Assembly (NCBI RefSeq): GCF_010692725.1
Contig: NZ_JAAFZB010000093.1
Location: 372,001 to 436,000, forward strand
DNA length: 64,000 bases
Origin: Flavihumibacter soli
GTDB taxonomy: Bacteria; Bacteroidota; Bacteroidia; Sphingobacteriales; Sphingobacteriaceae
Reading direction: 5' to 3'
Positions 25,141 to 34,700 of the stretch are shown piece by piece (the stretch's first letter is position 1; every line of letters begins with the position of its first letter). The notes below the pieces were generated by a model. The model was given only the letters and a program-made list of their open reading frames with translations, searched no databases and was not told the origin of the DNA. The translations under genes were made by a program, and so were the position numbers.

Positions 25141-25682
25141 CCTGTACCTCCCAGTTTGAAATTCGCAATAGGATTCCATTTTATGCGGTCATGTTTCAGG
25201 AGTGTAAAGTGATCAGCAATGAAACTCGTTTTGTATTCGCGGTTGTTATATTCTCCCCAGATCCGGTCGAATTTTTCAGGCGTAATATCGCGATAGGCTA
25301 TCGTGAGATGAGGGTGAAAAGCCACTGGTTTAAATACTTGCTTATCATTTGCCTTTCTGAAAACAGCGATAATTGATTCATGTAAGCTTGTCAGCCCGGG
25401 AGAGTTTAGGGCGTTGACAAAAACAACCTCTTTCCTGAAGTGTCCAAAGTTCGCAATTAATTGGGTAAAAGAAGAAAGGCCCCTTGTTTGCTGATGAAGT
25501 ACATAGATCAATCGTTTTTCATTAGCTTCATCAAAGTAGAACGGAGGATAAAGCGTGATATGGACCGGAGGTCGTAACGCTTTATAGACATCGAACTTTT
25601 CTGAACATTCCAACCGGATCTCATGGATCTGTTCACTTATATCCGCGCCCGGAAGGAGGGCGATCAGGTATAATCCCTTCAT
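25122..25682 (-). CDS. 2H phosphoesterase / 2'-5' RNA ligase-like protein
   Basis: The protein has 186 residues with the two HxTx motifs that define the LigT/2H superfamily: VHITLYPPF near residue 40 and HPHLTIAYRD near residue 127. These provide the catalytic His-Thr pairs for cyclic-phosphodiester or 2'-5' bond chemistry. The physiological substrate of most bacterial members is unknown. It is convergent with DUF502 and 33 nt downstream of the OPT gene end, which reads the same way. Confidence 0.85.
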   Translation of the reverse strand: MKGLYLIALLPGADISEQIHEIRLECSEKFDVYKALRPPVHITLYPPFYFDEANEKRLIYVLHQQTRGLSSFTQLIANFGHFRKEVVFVNALNSPGLTSLHESIIAVFRKANDKQVFKPVAFHPHLTIAYRDITPEKFDRIWGEYNNREYKTSFIADHFTLLKHDRIKWNPIANFKLGGTGQPSGW

Positions 25683-25715
25683 GTCTCATAATACTATTTC
25701 AAAACCAGCGCTTTA

Positions 25716-27773
25716 TTACAAGTCTTTTGATTTTCCAATCGCAATCCTGTACAACACAATTCCCATGATCACGAAGAAAATGAAACCCAGGATCTGATAG
25801 CCGCCAGTGCCCAGCGCTGTCGTGAGGGAATTTTCTATGTTTAACTTTTCCACGGGAGTGGCAGTGGTTTCAAAAGCCTTTAGAAAAGCGTAGATCACAC
25901 CCATTAATGCGCCACCTGCTACCAGGCCTGTAGCAAACAGGCTTCCCCTGCCGAGTTCGTCATCTTCAGCTACCTCTTTTTTCCTCTTTGCCCTCAAGTC
26001 CACCAGGCCTTTGATTGCTCCCCCTGCAAATATTGGAAGAGTTGTAGACAAGGGTAAATAGGCTCCGACTGCAAATGAAAGTGACTGTACTCCGCAAAGC
26101 TCAACGGTGATAGCCAAAAATACGCCGACCAATACAAATTGCCAGTCAAGATTAAAGGAGAGCAGACCTCTTATTAGTGTTGCCATCAGCGTTCCTTGCG
26201 GAGCGGGATAGAGATCGGTTCCTATCGCATGATTAATTCCCTGGGCTAGCATTTCGGGTGTTGGCCGGTCTAAAATTGATAAGGTTACACCGATCACCAC
26301 TGCCGAGACGATCGCCCCGATAAAGAGTGCAAGCTGCTGGTATTTCGGCGTTGCGCCTACGATATAACCGGTTTTTAAGTCCTGCGAAGTTGCACCTGCG
26401 TTGGCTGCTGCGATGCAGATCATACTCCCCACCACGAGTGCCATCGGCTCATATAATTCGCCGGTCCAGCCGACACTGATAAATACCAGGCAAGTACCCA
26501 TCAAAGTAGCGATGGTCATTCCGGAGATAGGGTTTGAGGATGAACCGATCAGACCGACGATACGGCTTGAAACTGTCACAAAGAAAAAACCGAAGATTAT
26601 GATCAAAACACCGATCAGCAATTTGTTGACGACGGAATCTCCCGGAATTTGAGGTAACACTACCATCAGGATCACCAGGGCGACGCTTCCCAGGATCACC
26701 GTTTTAAATGATAGGTCATCATCTGTTCGTTTGACTGTAACTTTCTTGTCAGCCGATCTGCTTACCGAAGCAAGGCTGGACTTAAATGAAGAGACAATGG
26801 TAGGGATGGTTTTCAGTAAAGTAATAAACCCTCCTGCGGCAACTGCTCCCGCGCCGATCTGACGAACATAGGCACGGTATATCGCGTCGGCAGTGTCCGT
26901 AAATGACTTGCTGACAGGATCCCAGCCTCCCGGGCCGCCGGGAGTAAGAAGATCTTTGAGATATCCAAGTTTTACGAGCTGCAGTGCAGTGGTCTCTGCC
27001 GGTACAAGTGAAGCCAGAAGTGGGATTAATCCCAGCCAGGCCAGCACGCCGCCGGCGACCAGCACCCCGGCAATCCTGGGGCCGATGATATAGCCTACTC
27101 CCATGTACTCAGGCGTGATTTCGCCGTTTACGGTAGCCGAGGGAAAAATCTTATTACTTTGTTCCGTGACCCAGGCCGGTGTTGCAGCTATAATATGAAA
27201 GACTTTCTGGAGGATGGCATATGCGAAGGCAAACGCTAATCCATAATAGGCGGTCTTAGCAAAATCGCCCCCTTTTTCGCCTGCAATCAATACGGAGGCG
27301 CAGGCTGTTCCCTCCGGATAGGGAAGTGTTCCGTGTTCCTCAACGATCAGAGCCTTTCTTAAAGGGATCATCATCAGCGTTCCGAGGATCCCGCCCAGAG
27401 CCGCCAGAAAGAAAATCGGCCAGTAGGAAAAGAAACTCCCCCCGGCACTTCCGGCGGAAAGGAAAAGAAATCCCGGTAAGGTAAAAACAACTCCTGCCGC
27501 TATTGACTCGCCAGCCGAACCGGTGGTTTGTATAATATTGTTCTCCAGGATCGTTGTTTTAAAGAATTTTCGTCCCAGTGAAATAGCGAGAACTGCGATA
27601 GGAATGGAGGCGGAAACGGTCAGCCCGGCCTTCAATGCCAGGTAGACCGTAGAAGCTCCGAAAATAACACCAAATAAGGCTCCCAGTAATATTGATTTAA
27701 CAGTAAACTCGGCGACTCTGCCGCTGGCAGGAATGTAAGGCCTGAATTCTTTTCCGGTTCGGATTTCTGACAT
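25716..27773 (-). CDS. OPT-family oligopeptide transporter
   Basis: A 685-residue inner-membrane protein with about 14-16 hydrophobic helices. Family marks are FRPYIPASGRVAEFT at the start, LPYPEGTACASVLIAGE in the first third and GATSQDLKTGYIVGATPKYQQ in the second half. OPT proteins import small peptides or metal chelates with protons. The length is normal. It is divergent from the gmhB-like gene, with 80 nt between the start codons. With the two POT transporters near 57-60 kb, this window carries three potential peptide importers. Confidence 0.92.
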   Translation of the reverse strand: MSEIRTGKEFRPYIPASGRVAEFTVKSILLGALFGVIFGASTVYLALKAGLTVSASIPIAVLAISLGRKFFKTTILENNIIQTTGSAGESIAAGVVFTLPGFLFLSAGSAGGSFFSYWPIFFLAALGGILGTLMMIPLRKALIVEEHGTLPYPEGTACASVLIAGEKGGDFAKTAYYGLAFAFAYAILQKVFHIIAATPAWVTEQSNKIFPSATVNGEITPEYMGVGYIIGPRIAGVLVAGGVLAWLGLIPLLASLVPAETTALQLVKLGYLKDLLTPGGPGGWDPVSKSFTDTADAIYRAYVRQIGAGAVAAGGFITLLKTIPTIVSSFKSSLASVSRSADKKVTVKRTDDDLSFKTVILGSVALVILMVVLPQIPGDSVVNKLLIGVLIIIFGFFFVTVSSRIVGLIGSSSNPISGMTIATLMGTCLVFISVGWTGELYEPMALVVGSMICIAAANAGATSQDLKTGYIVGATPKYQQLALFIGAIVSAVVIGVTLSILDRPTPEMLAQGINHAIGTDLYPAPQGTLMATLIRGLLSFNLDWQFVLVGVFLAITVELCGVQSLSFAVGAYLPLSTTLPIFAGGAIKGLVDLRAKRKKEVAEDDELGRGSLFATGLVAGGALMGVIYAFLKAFETTATPVEKLNIENSLTTALGTGGYQILGFIFFVIMGIVLYRIAIGKSKDL

Positions 27774-27853
27774 TAAGATTTGATTTATCGTTCCTGATTT
27801 AAAGATAGTTTTTTTGAGCAGATTTATTTACTATGGAAACGTAGATTTGCTTT

Positions 27854-28348
27854 ATGATAGAAAAGCAAAAAGCGGTCTTTCTCGATCGGGATGGCGTTCT
27901 GAATAAGGAACTTGGTGATTATGTCTGCAGGGTTGAGGATTTTAAAATTCTGGAACACAATTTTAAACCCCTGAAGGAACTCCAGGAGCGCGGATACCTG
28001 CTGATCGTTATTACGAACCAGGGCGGCCTTGCTAAAAAGTGGTATACGGAGGAAATTCTTATGGAAATGAACCGGCAGCTAAAGGAAACGTACGAACAGC
28101 AAGGTATCAGCCTGTCGGAGATATATTACTGTAACCATCACCCCGAGTATAATGGCAAATGTCTTTGCCGAAAGCCGGGATCGATGATGCTCGAAAAAGC
28201 GGTAGCGCGTTTTAACATTGATCCTTCGAAGTCCTATTTTATCGGGGACCGTGAACGGGATGTACTGGCCGGCGAGGCTGCAGGGGTGAAAGGGATTCTG
28301 ATTGATTCCGATCAGCCAATCAGCGAGGTACTTGAGCTGATCAAATAA
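27854..28348 (+). CDS. gmhB: HAD phosphatase, D-glycero-D-manno-heptose 1,7-bisphosphate 7-phosphatase type
   Basis: GmhB removes the 7-phosphate during ADP-heptose synthesis for LPS. HAD motif I is FLDRDGVLN (D11, D13), followed by VITNQGG (motif II) and the terminal IGDRERDVLAGEAAG. The zinc-binding loop of GmhB is intact: C-x-H then C-x-C in CNHHP...KCLCRKP. Length of 164 residues is normal. Related histidinol-phosphate phosphatases share the fold, so the exact substrate is likely but not certain. A DinB-like gene follows after 10 nt. Confidence 0.85.
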   Translation: MIEKQKAVFLDRDGVLNKELGDYVCRVEDFKILEHNFKPLKELQERGYLLIVITNQGGLAKKWYTEEILMEMNRQLKETYEQQGISLSEIYYCNHHPEYNGKCLCRKPGSMMLEKAVARFNIDPSKSYFIGDRERDVLAGEAAGVKGILIDSDQPISEVLELIK

Positions 28349-28358
28349 TCCACAAAAT

Positions 28359-28883
28359 ATGAAAAGAACAGAGTGGTTCGAACGGAAGTTTTCTCCCATA
28401 ACTGATAGCGGATTACTACCCGGCATCATCGAAAGACTGGCCGGAACGCCGTTAAGACTGGAGGCGAAAGTTCGTAAAATAACGCCGGCTCTGTTAGAAC
28501 AGAGGTCCGGGACTAAATGGTCTGTTAAGAAAGAAATTGGCCACCTGAACGACCTTGAACCATTATGGCTCGGGCGCGTTACCCAGATCCAGGCAGGTAT
28601 TCCGGAACTTACTGCCGCCGACCTGACTAACAGGAAAACGCATGAGGCTGATCATGACGACCGGCTCCTCGTAGATCTGCTCTTAGATTTCAGTACTAGC
28701 AGGGATAAGCTGATAACCAAGTTAAAATCACTCAGGGATGACGATCTGAAAAAGGCTTCAGTGCACCCCAGGCTCAAAACGCCAATGACTATCACAGAGC
28801 TTGCTTATTTTGTTGCCGAGCATGATGATCATCACCTCGCCCAGATCAGCAGCCTGTCTGAAGAATTTGATAAAGGAAACTAA
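28359..28883 (+). CDS. DinB-like metalloenzyme
   Basis: This four-helix-bundle protein of 174 residues carries the DinB/YfiT His triad: KEIGHLNDLE in the second helix and EHDDHHLAQI near the C-terminus, which together bind a divalent metal. Family members often act as thiol-dependent transferases; a link to bacillithiol-type thiols is known for some. The neighbouring, tail-to-tail YpdA-like gene (4-nt overlap) makes a low-molecular-weight thiol connection plausible, but this is inference. Confidence 0.85.
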   Translation: MKRTEWFERKFSPITDSGLLPGIIERLAGTPLRLEAKVRKITPALLEQRSGTKWSVKKEIGHLNDLEPLWLGRVTQIQAGIPELTAADLTNRKTHEADHDDRLLVDLLLDFSTSRDKLITKLKSLRDDDLKKASVHPRLKTPMTITELAYFVAEHDDHHLAQISSLSEEFDKGN

Positions 28884-29857
28884 TTTTTCAAAACCTTACT
28901 CGCTATATCCTGCATGATCCTCACGGCATGGTCTCTCGAATTTTCGATGAACCATACGTGCGTTTCCATTCCGCCACAGACAACACCGGCAAGGTAAATT
29001 CCCGGGACATTGGTTTCCATGGTTTCAGGATCATGTACAGGCAAACGCTTTTCATCGTCTGAAAGGAGCACCCCCATTTTTTCCAAAAAATCAAAGTTCG
29101 GCATATAGCCTGTTAGCGCTATGACGTAATCGTTCTTCAGAACCAGCAGACCTTCAGGAGTTTGAATTTCCACCTCATCCTCGCTCACTGAGCGTAGCCC
29201 GGAATTGAAAAAAGCCTTAATACTCCCTTCCTTAATTCGGTTAATGATATCAGGTCTTACCCAGTATTTTACCCGTTCTCCAATATCCGGTCCCCTCACA
29301 ACCATCGTTACTTCGGCACCCTTCCGGTAAGTTTCCAAAGCGGCATCAACTGCTGAATTGCTGGCTCCAACAACTACGACTTTTTGCATGGCGTAAAAAT
29401 GCGGATCGGTGTAGTAATGCCGAACCTTTGGAAGATCCTCGCCGGGGATATTCAATGTAAAAGGTATATCGTAGAATCCGGTTGATATGATAATATTGAG
29501 CGCGATATAATCCGCTTTTGATGTATAGACGTGGAAGTAATCACCATTCTTAACCGTTGATAGAACCTCTTCAAACAATCGGATGTTCAGGTTGAACTTT
29601 AAAGCTACCCGGCGATAGTATTCCAGGGCTTCTGCTTTGACCGGCTTTATGTTATTGGAGACAAAAGGAACCCCGCCGATCTCCAGCTTTTCGGAGGTTG
29701 AGAAGAAGGTCATTGTCACCGGGTAATGATATAATGAATTAACCAGGCATCCTTTCTCAACGATCAGGTAGGTGAGTCCCTTTTTTTGTGCTTCAATTCC
29801 ACATGTAAGTCCGATGGGACCTGCACCAATGATAATTACATCAAAAACTTCAGGCAT
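28880..29857 (-). CDS. ypdA: YpdA-family FAD/NAD(P) disulfide reductase
   Basis: A 325-residue, thioredoxin-reductase-like flavoprotein. The FAD site is IIIGAGPIGLTCG at residues 8-20, and the NAD(P) site is VVVGASNSAVDAALE in the middle. There is no CxxC pair typical of thioredoxin reductase, which fits YpdA, the putative bacillithiol disulfide reductase. The HYPVTMTFFSTSEKLEIGG segment is typical. It is convergent with the DinB-like gene. Whether this organism makes bacillithiol cannot be seen here. Confidence 0.88.
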   Translation of the reverse strand: MPEVFDVIIIGAGPIGLTCGIEAQKKGLTYLIVEKGCLVNSLYHYPVTMTFFSTSEKLEIGGVPFVSNNIKPVKAEALEYYRRVALKFNLNIRLFEEVLSTVKNGDYFHVYTSKADYIALNIIISTGFYDIPFTLNIPGEDLPKVRHYYTDPHFYAMQKVVVVGASNSAVDAALETYRKGAEVTMVVRGPDIGERVKYWVRPDIINRIKEGSIKAFFNSGLRSVSEDEVEIQTPEGLLVLKNDYVIALTGYMPNFDFLEKMGVLLSDDEKRLPVHDPETMETNVPGIYLAGVVCGGMETHVWFIENSRDHAVRIMQDIASKVLKN

Positions 29858-29977
29858 AAGAGTTTTAAAATGTCAAAATACACAATTTGTTATTCGCAGC
29901 AATTCAAGCTGCCTAAAACACTTAAAATCTGTTTTTATACAGACAATTCGTACCGGACCTATACCCTTCATAAGTGA

Positions 29978-30111
29978 CAGCTTGCTTGCTATGAAATAAC
30001 AGGGTGTTAACTATATCCAGAAATGGTTACGACATAGTTAGCATATAGTTAGTATATAGTTAGCATATAGTGAGCGAGCTACCGGAGCCTTATGATTTTC
30101 GCAAATAAAAA
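29978..30111 (+). repeat. Dispersed ~135-bp intergenic repeat, copy 2 (four 11-bp iterons)
   Basis: Aligns with the reverse complement of 5361-5496. The four 11-bp units lie at 30031-30074 with consensus CATATAGTTAG, one unit fewer than copy 1. The copy ends at the terminator of the aldolase gene. Confidence 0.8.
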
Positions 30112-30138
30112 AGCCGGGCCTGATATCCAGGCACGGCT
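30104..30138 (-). terminator. Terminator of the transaldolase-like gene
   Basis: AGCCGGGCCTG (30112-30122) pairs with CAGGCACGGCT (30128-30138) with one mismatch. On the minus strand a T-rich tract follows (complement of AATAAAAAA). It lies 28 nt past the stop of the gene at 30166. Confidence 0.88.
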
Positions 30139-30165
30139 CCACTTTATGATAATTTCTACCGGAGA

Positions 30166-30825
30166 TTATTTACTCGCAGCTTTTGCATGATCTGCCAGGA
30201 ACTGGTTCAACCCGATGTCAGTCAGCGGATGTTTCATCAAAGCAATAATAGCGGATAAAGGACCGGTCATGACATCAGCACCTAATTTAGCGCAATCGAT
30301 GATATGCATTGGGTGACGTACTGAGGCTGCAAGTATCTGGGTTTCGTATCCGTAATTATCGAAAATAAGGCGGATGTCGGAAATTAAGCCGAGACCATCA
30401 GTAGAGATGTCGTCAAGGCGGCCAATGAAAGGCGATACAAATGTAGCACCGGCCTTTGCAGCAAGCAGAGCCTGTCCGGCAGAGAAAACCAGTGTGCAAT
30501 TGGTTTTAATTCCTTTAGATGAAAAGTATTTGATTGCCTTAATTCCGTCTTTTATCATGGGCACCTTAACGACGATCTTCGGATTTAAAGCCGCAAGAAC
30601 TTCGCCTTCGGCGATCATCGTTTCATAATCAGTCGCAATGACTTCGGCACTAACATCACCCTCAACAATCTCGCAAATAGCTTTATAGTGATTAATAATA
30701 TTGTCATGGCCAGTAATGCCTTCCTTCGCCATCAGGGTAGGATTAGTGGTTACGCCGTCTAAAACCCCAAGATCCTGGGCTTCTTTAATTTGTGCAAGGT
30801 TTGCGGTATCGATGAAGAATTTCAT
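30166..30825 (-). CDS. fsa: Fructose-6-phosphate aldolase / small transaldolase
   Basis: This is a 219-residue TIM-barrel class I aldolase of the MipB/TalC type. The N-terminus [20 protein letters not shown] and [13 protein letters not shown] are diagnostic, and the Schiff-base lysine is K87 in KIVVKVPM. Such short proteins act as transaldolase in the pentose phosphate pathway or as F6P aldolase; sequence alone does not separate the two. The ATG at 30825 touches the inverted repeat that bounds the upstream four-helix-bundle unit, so its original upstream region has probably been displaced. Confidence 0.9.
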   Translation of the reverse strand: MKFFIDTANLAQIKEAQDLGVLDGVTTNPTLMAKEGITGHDNIINHYKAICEIVEGDVSAEVIATDYETMIAEGEVLAALNPKIVVKVPMIKDGIKAIKYFSSKGIKTNCTLVFSAGQALLAAKAGATFVSPFIGRLDDISTDGLGLISDIRLIFDNYGYETQILAASVRHPMHIIDCAKLGADVMTGPLSAIIALMKHPLTDIGLNQFLADHAKAASK

Positions 30826-31256
30826 TTCAATTTGTTAATTAGTCAATTTGTTTATTTGCCAATTGGTTTTTAGTAGTGGCAATGATTTTTGTGATGATTT
30901 TTTGAATTATTTTAAGTTCAGTCAGCAGGTTTTCAATTATTTCGTCAGGTTTTATCTCGTTACATAGCAATAGCCAATATTCCGTCTCATCGGCTTCTTT
31001 AGCAGCAACTTTGAACTTATGGATGAAATCAGCTTTGCTTTCGGCATTTTGAGCTTCCCGTGTGTTTGCTCCAATTGATGTTCCACACCTTTGTAATTGC
31101 CGGGCTACTACATATTGCTTTTGATCTTGAAGGTTTTGAGAGTATTTTAAAATGCAGACCGCAAAATTAAATGTTTTATCTACAATAAGGTTGTCCTGGG
31201 AAGGAATTTGTTTTGTCATTGACAAATCGCCAAATTAGCTAATCGACAAATTGAAA
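30825..31256 (-). mobile_element. Putative inverted-repeat-bounded four-helix-bundle unit
   Basis: Segments 30825-30861 and 31220-31256 are imperfect inverted repeats, 29 of 37 positions identical with no gaps. The enclosed gene begins (ATG at 31219) and ends (stop at 30839) inside or at the edge of the repeats, so the unit is exactly repeat-gene-repeat, 432 bp. It sits between the T-tract of the SRP RNA and the ATG of the aldolase gene. The arrangement mirrors intervening sequences in 23S rRNA that encode the same protein family. Mobility is inferred, not shown. Confidence 0.5.
30839..31219 (-). CDS. Four-helix-bundle protein (23S rRNA intervening-sequence protein family)
   Basis: A 126-residue helical protein with the family hallmark GTSIGANTREAQNAESKADF followed by HKFKVAAKEADETEYWL. 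Homologues form pentameric bundles; they were first found in 23S rRNA intervening sequences and are related in fold to the Avd protein of diversity-generating retroelements. TTG at 31225 is possible, but ATG at 31219 is preferred. The last codons lie in the left inverted repeat. In the transcript the two repeats would pair and place the start region beside a long stem, which could limit translation. Function unknown. Confidence 0.9.
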   Translation of the reverse strand: MTKQIPSQDNLIVDKTFNFAVCILKYSQNLQDQKQYVVARQLQRCGTSIGANTREAQNAESKADFIHKFKVAAKEADETEYWLLLCNEIKPDEIIENLLTELKIIQKIITKIIATTKNQLANKQID

Positions 31257-31262
31257 AAAAAA

Positions 31263-31360
31263 GTGGGCAAGCCCCTTTTATCGCACCGCTCAACCTTCTA
31301 CCCTTGCTGTGTTCCCACCCTGGGGGAGTTCAAAAGGAGCTGGTCGTAAAAGACTTACCC
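31263..31360 (-). ncRNA. ffs: Signal recognition particle RNA, small bacterial type
   Basis: On the minus strand the sequence contains the conserved domain IV core CAGGGTGGGAACACAGCAAG, in which the GGAA-type tetraloop and the asymmetric AGCA loop bind Ffh. The ends pair: GGGTAAGTC at the 5' end with GGCTTGCCC at the 3' end. A run of nine T residues follows (complement of 31254-31262). The length of about 100 nt fits a 4.5S-type RNA. The 5' end is placed from the promoter box and the helix and may be off by a few bases. Confidence 0.92.
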
Positions 31361-31364
31361 GCCA

Positions 31365-31372
31365 CAAAAGTA
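31365..31372 (-). promoter_or_regulatory. Bacteroidota -7 promoter box of the SRP RNA
   Basis: TACTTTTG on the minus strand matches the Bacteroidota consensus TAnnTTTG and ends 4 nt before the GGG expected to begin the SRP RNA. A TTG lies further upstream, but the usual -33 spacing is not clearly met. Confidence 0.6.
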
Positions 31373-31703
31373 AGAAAATTTGTGTCATTTAATAGCCAAT
31401 ATTCCATTTATTGATATTCCAAGCTATTTATTTGGTATCTATCTGACTATCAAGCTGCCTATTTTTTTGGAAAAGTCATTGCAGCCTCATAAAAAATCAT
31501 GGCAGGCCCGGAATGGCCTATGGAAATTTTCTTATCCCGATAATGATTACCAGTTTGATTGTAAAAATTAGATTTTGTTTAGATTTTGATAATAATTTAG
31601 CAATATTTAATTTCATTATTAAGGTAATGGCAATAATAATTGAAAATTCAGCAATGGGCTTATAAATTTCTATTTTAGGAAGTTCAAATATAACCGATTC
31701 ATT
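31373..31703. other. Divergent regulatory spacer between SRP RNA and gltB
   Basis: About 330 AT-rich bases without a convincing gene. A 63-codon frame starting with TTG at 31380 has no recognisable domain. The part near 31560-31700 presumably contains the gltB promoter and leader. No riboswitch fold was recognised. Confidence 0.5.
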
Positions 31704-34700
31704 ATGAGGTCAAGCAGCACGATCCGACAGCAGGGATTATACAGAGAAGCATTTGAACACGACGCATGCGGAGTTGGTTATATAGCCCAGATTAAGGGAA
31801 GCCGGTCACACCAGATCGTTTCAGATTCACTCACCATTCTTGAGAACATGGAACACCGCGGCGCCTGCGGCTGTGATCCTGACTCCGGCGATGGTGCGGG
31901 TATACTGATACAGATACCGCATGACTTTCTAAGTTCTGAATGTCATTTATTGAATATTAGCTTACCTGAAGCAGGTGAGTATGGGGTGGGAATGTTGTTT
32001 TTTCCCAAAAAGGCAACGCTTAAAGAGGCTTGCAGAGCTGCTATTAATAAGGTAGCTGAGAAAACAGGTTTACAGATCCTCGGTTACCGGAAGGTTCCTG
32101 TCGTTATTGATGGGATTGGAAATACTGCGCTTTCTGCGGAGCCGGATATGGAGCAAATATTTATTCTTAAGCCGGCACATCTTCGCACTCCCGAGGATTT
32201 TGAACGCAAACTCTATGTATTTAAGAATTTCATAACAAAAACTATCGCTGAGCAGATAAAGCTTAATGATCAGCAATTTTATGTCGCATCCTTATCTCAG
32301 AACATCATTGTTTATAAAGGACAGTTGACCAGCATGCAGGTACGCAGGTATTTTCCTGATCTTCAGGACGCAAGGCTTAGCTCAGCCTTCGGGATGGTTC
32401 ATTCACGCTTTTCAACCAATACCTTTCCATCCTGGAAACTGGCGCAGCCGTTCCGTTTCATATCGCATAACGGTGAGATCAACACCCTGAAAGGCAACCT
32501 TAACTGGTTCTACTCGGGCATACGGTCATTCGCCTCACCTTTTTTCAGCAAGGACGAGCTGGAGATGCTACTGCCTGTTATAGATAACAACCAGTCTGAC
32601 TCCGCCTGTCTTGACAATGTCGTTGAACTTCTGTACCACTGCGGACGGTCACTTCCGCATGTGATGATGATGTTGATACCAGAGGCATGGGATGGGAATG
32701 AACAGATGGATCCCTTAAAGAAGGCATTCTATGAATATCATGCAACGCTTATTGAACCATGGGATGGCCCGGCTGCGATTACCTTTACGGATGGGAAAAT
32801 TATCGGGGCAACCCTCGACCGGAATGGTCTGAGACCCCTGAGATATATGATCACGGATGATGACCGGATCATTGTCGCTTCTGAAGCCGGGGTTCTGATA
32901 ACAGATGAATCAAAGATCATAAAGAAAGGTCGTCTTCAACCCGGTAAAATGCTCATAACCGACATTGAAAAGGGTAAGGTTTTATCGGATGAGGAAGTAA
33001 AGAACGTCATCATCAACAGGCAGCCTTATTCCGAGTGGCTTGACAACTATAAGATCAGGTTGGAGGAACTGCCCGAACCACGGGTTGCTTTCACCGAGCT
33101 GTCGAACGAGTCAATTTTCAAATACCAGCAGGTGTTTGGTTATTCCCGCGAAGATATTGAGATGATCATCAAGCCGATGGCGGTTTCAGGAAAAGAGCCG
33201 ATAGGTTCTATGGGAACTGATATTCCACTGGCCGTTTTATCGGATCGTCCGCAACATTTAAGCAGCTATTTTAAGCAGCACTTCGCCCAGGTCACAAATC
33301 CCCCGATAGATCCGATCAGGGAAAGGCTTGTGATGAGCCTTGTGGGTTTCATGGGTAATAATGGCAATTTGCTGGATGAAGATAAAATGCATTGTCATTG
33401 CGTCGCACTTAAGCAACCTATACTCAACAATACCGAACTTGAAAAGCTGAGAAGTATTGATACCGGGCTTTTTCATGCAAAGACACTGCAGACCTATTTT
33501 AAGGCTGACAAGCAGGATGGTTCTTTGCAAAGGGGCCTCGAGCGACTATGCCGGTATGCCGAGGATGCCGTTTACGATGGTTTTGAAGTATTAATACTTT
33601 CTGACAGGGCACTTGATTCGGAGCATGCGGTTATCCCGTCGCTCTTGGCAGTTTCCGCTGTGCATCATCACCTGATCAAAAAAGGCTTGCGAGGCGCTGT
33701 TGGGATCGTTGTGGAAGCCGGTGATGTCTGGGAGGTTCATCATTTTGCATGCCTGATCGCTTTTGGGGCCACGGCTGTCAATCCCTACCTGGCCCTGGCA
33801 TCCATTTCAAAATTGAAGTCAGACGATGCAGTAGTAAGTTCGGTTGATTTCAGTGTTTTATGCAAGAACTACATCAAGGCTGTCGGGGACGGCTTATTAA
33901 AGATCTTCTCGAAAATGGGAATATCTACCCTGCAGTCATACCATGGATCGCAGGTATTCGAGATAATCGGGATACAACAAAAGGTTATCGACCAGTATTT
34001 CACTGGTGCTGTTACCCGCCTGGAGGGCCTTGACCTGGATGACATTGCCCGCGAAGCGCTCTATAAGCATTTTAGCGGCTTTACGCATAAAAACCCGGAT
34101 GTTCACTTGTTGCCGGAAGGCGGGGTTTATCAGTGGAAACGCCGCGGGGAGGCTCATCTTTTCAATCCGCAAACCGTTCATCTTTTGCAGCACGCGACGA
34201 GGAGCAACAACTACGAAGTCTATAAGAATTATGCGAAACTGATTAACGACCAGACTGAAACAAGGTACACGATCAGGGGCCTGCTTGGATTTGCCTATCA
34301 CCGCCAGCCGGTAGCTTTAGAAGAGGTTGAGCCTGCTGAGCAGATCATGAAACGTTTTGCGACCGGTGCTATGTCTTTTGGCTCTATTTCGCATGAGGCG
34401 CACAGTACCCTGGCTATCGCCATGAACAGTATTGGTGCTAAGAGTAATACCGGGGAAGGCGGCGAAGATGAGATCAGGTATGAACGCCTGTCTAACGGTG
34501 ATTCCATGCGTTCGGCAATCAAGCAGATCGCTTCAGCCCGCTTCGGTGTTACTGCAACATATCTGGCGAATGCTGATGAGTTACAGATAAAGATGGCCCA
34601 GGGAGCAAAACCCGGAGAAGGAGGGCAGCTGCCGGGCGATAAGGTGGATGAGTGGATAGCGAAGGTACGTCATGCGACGCCGGGTGTTGGCTTGATCTCG

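Noticed and set aside
31380-31571. 63-codon frame between the SRP RNA and gltB
   Set aside because: It starts with TTG, overlaps the likely SRP RNA promoter region, has no recognisable domain and lies in AT-rich spacer.
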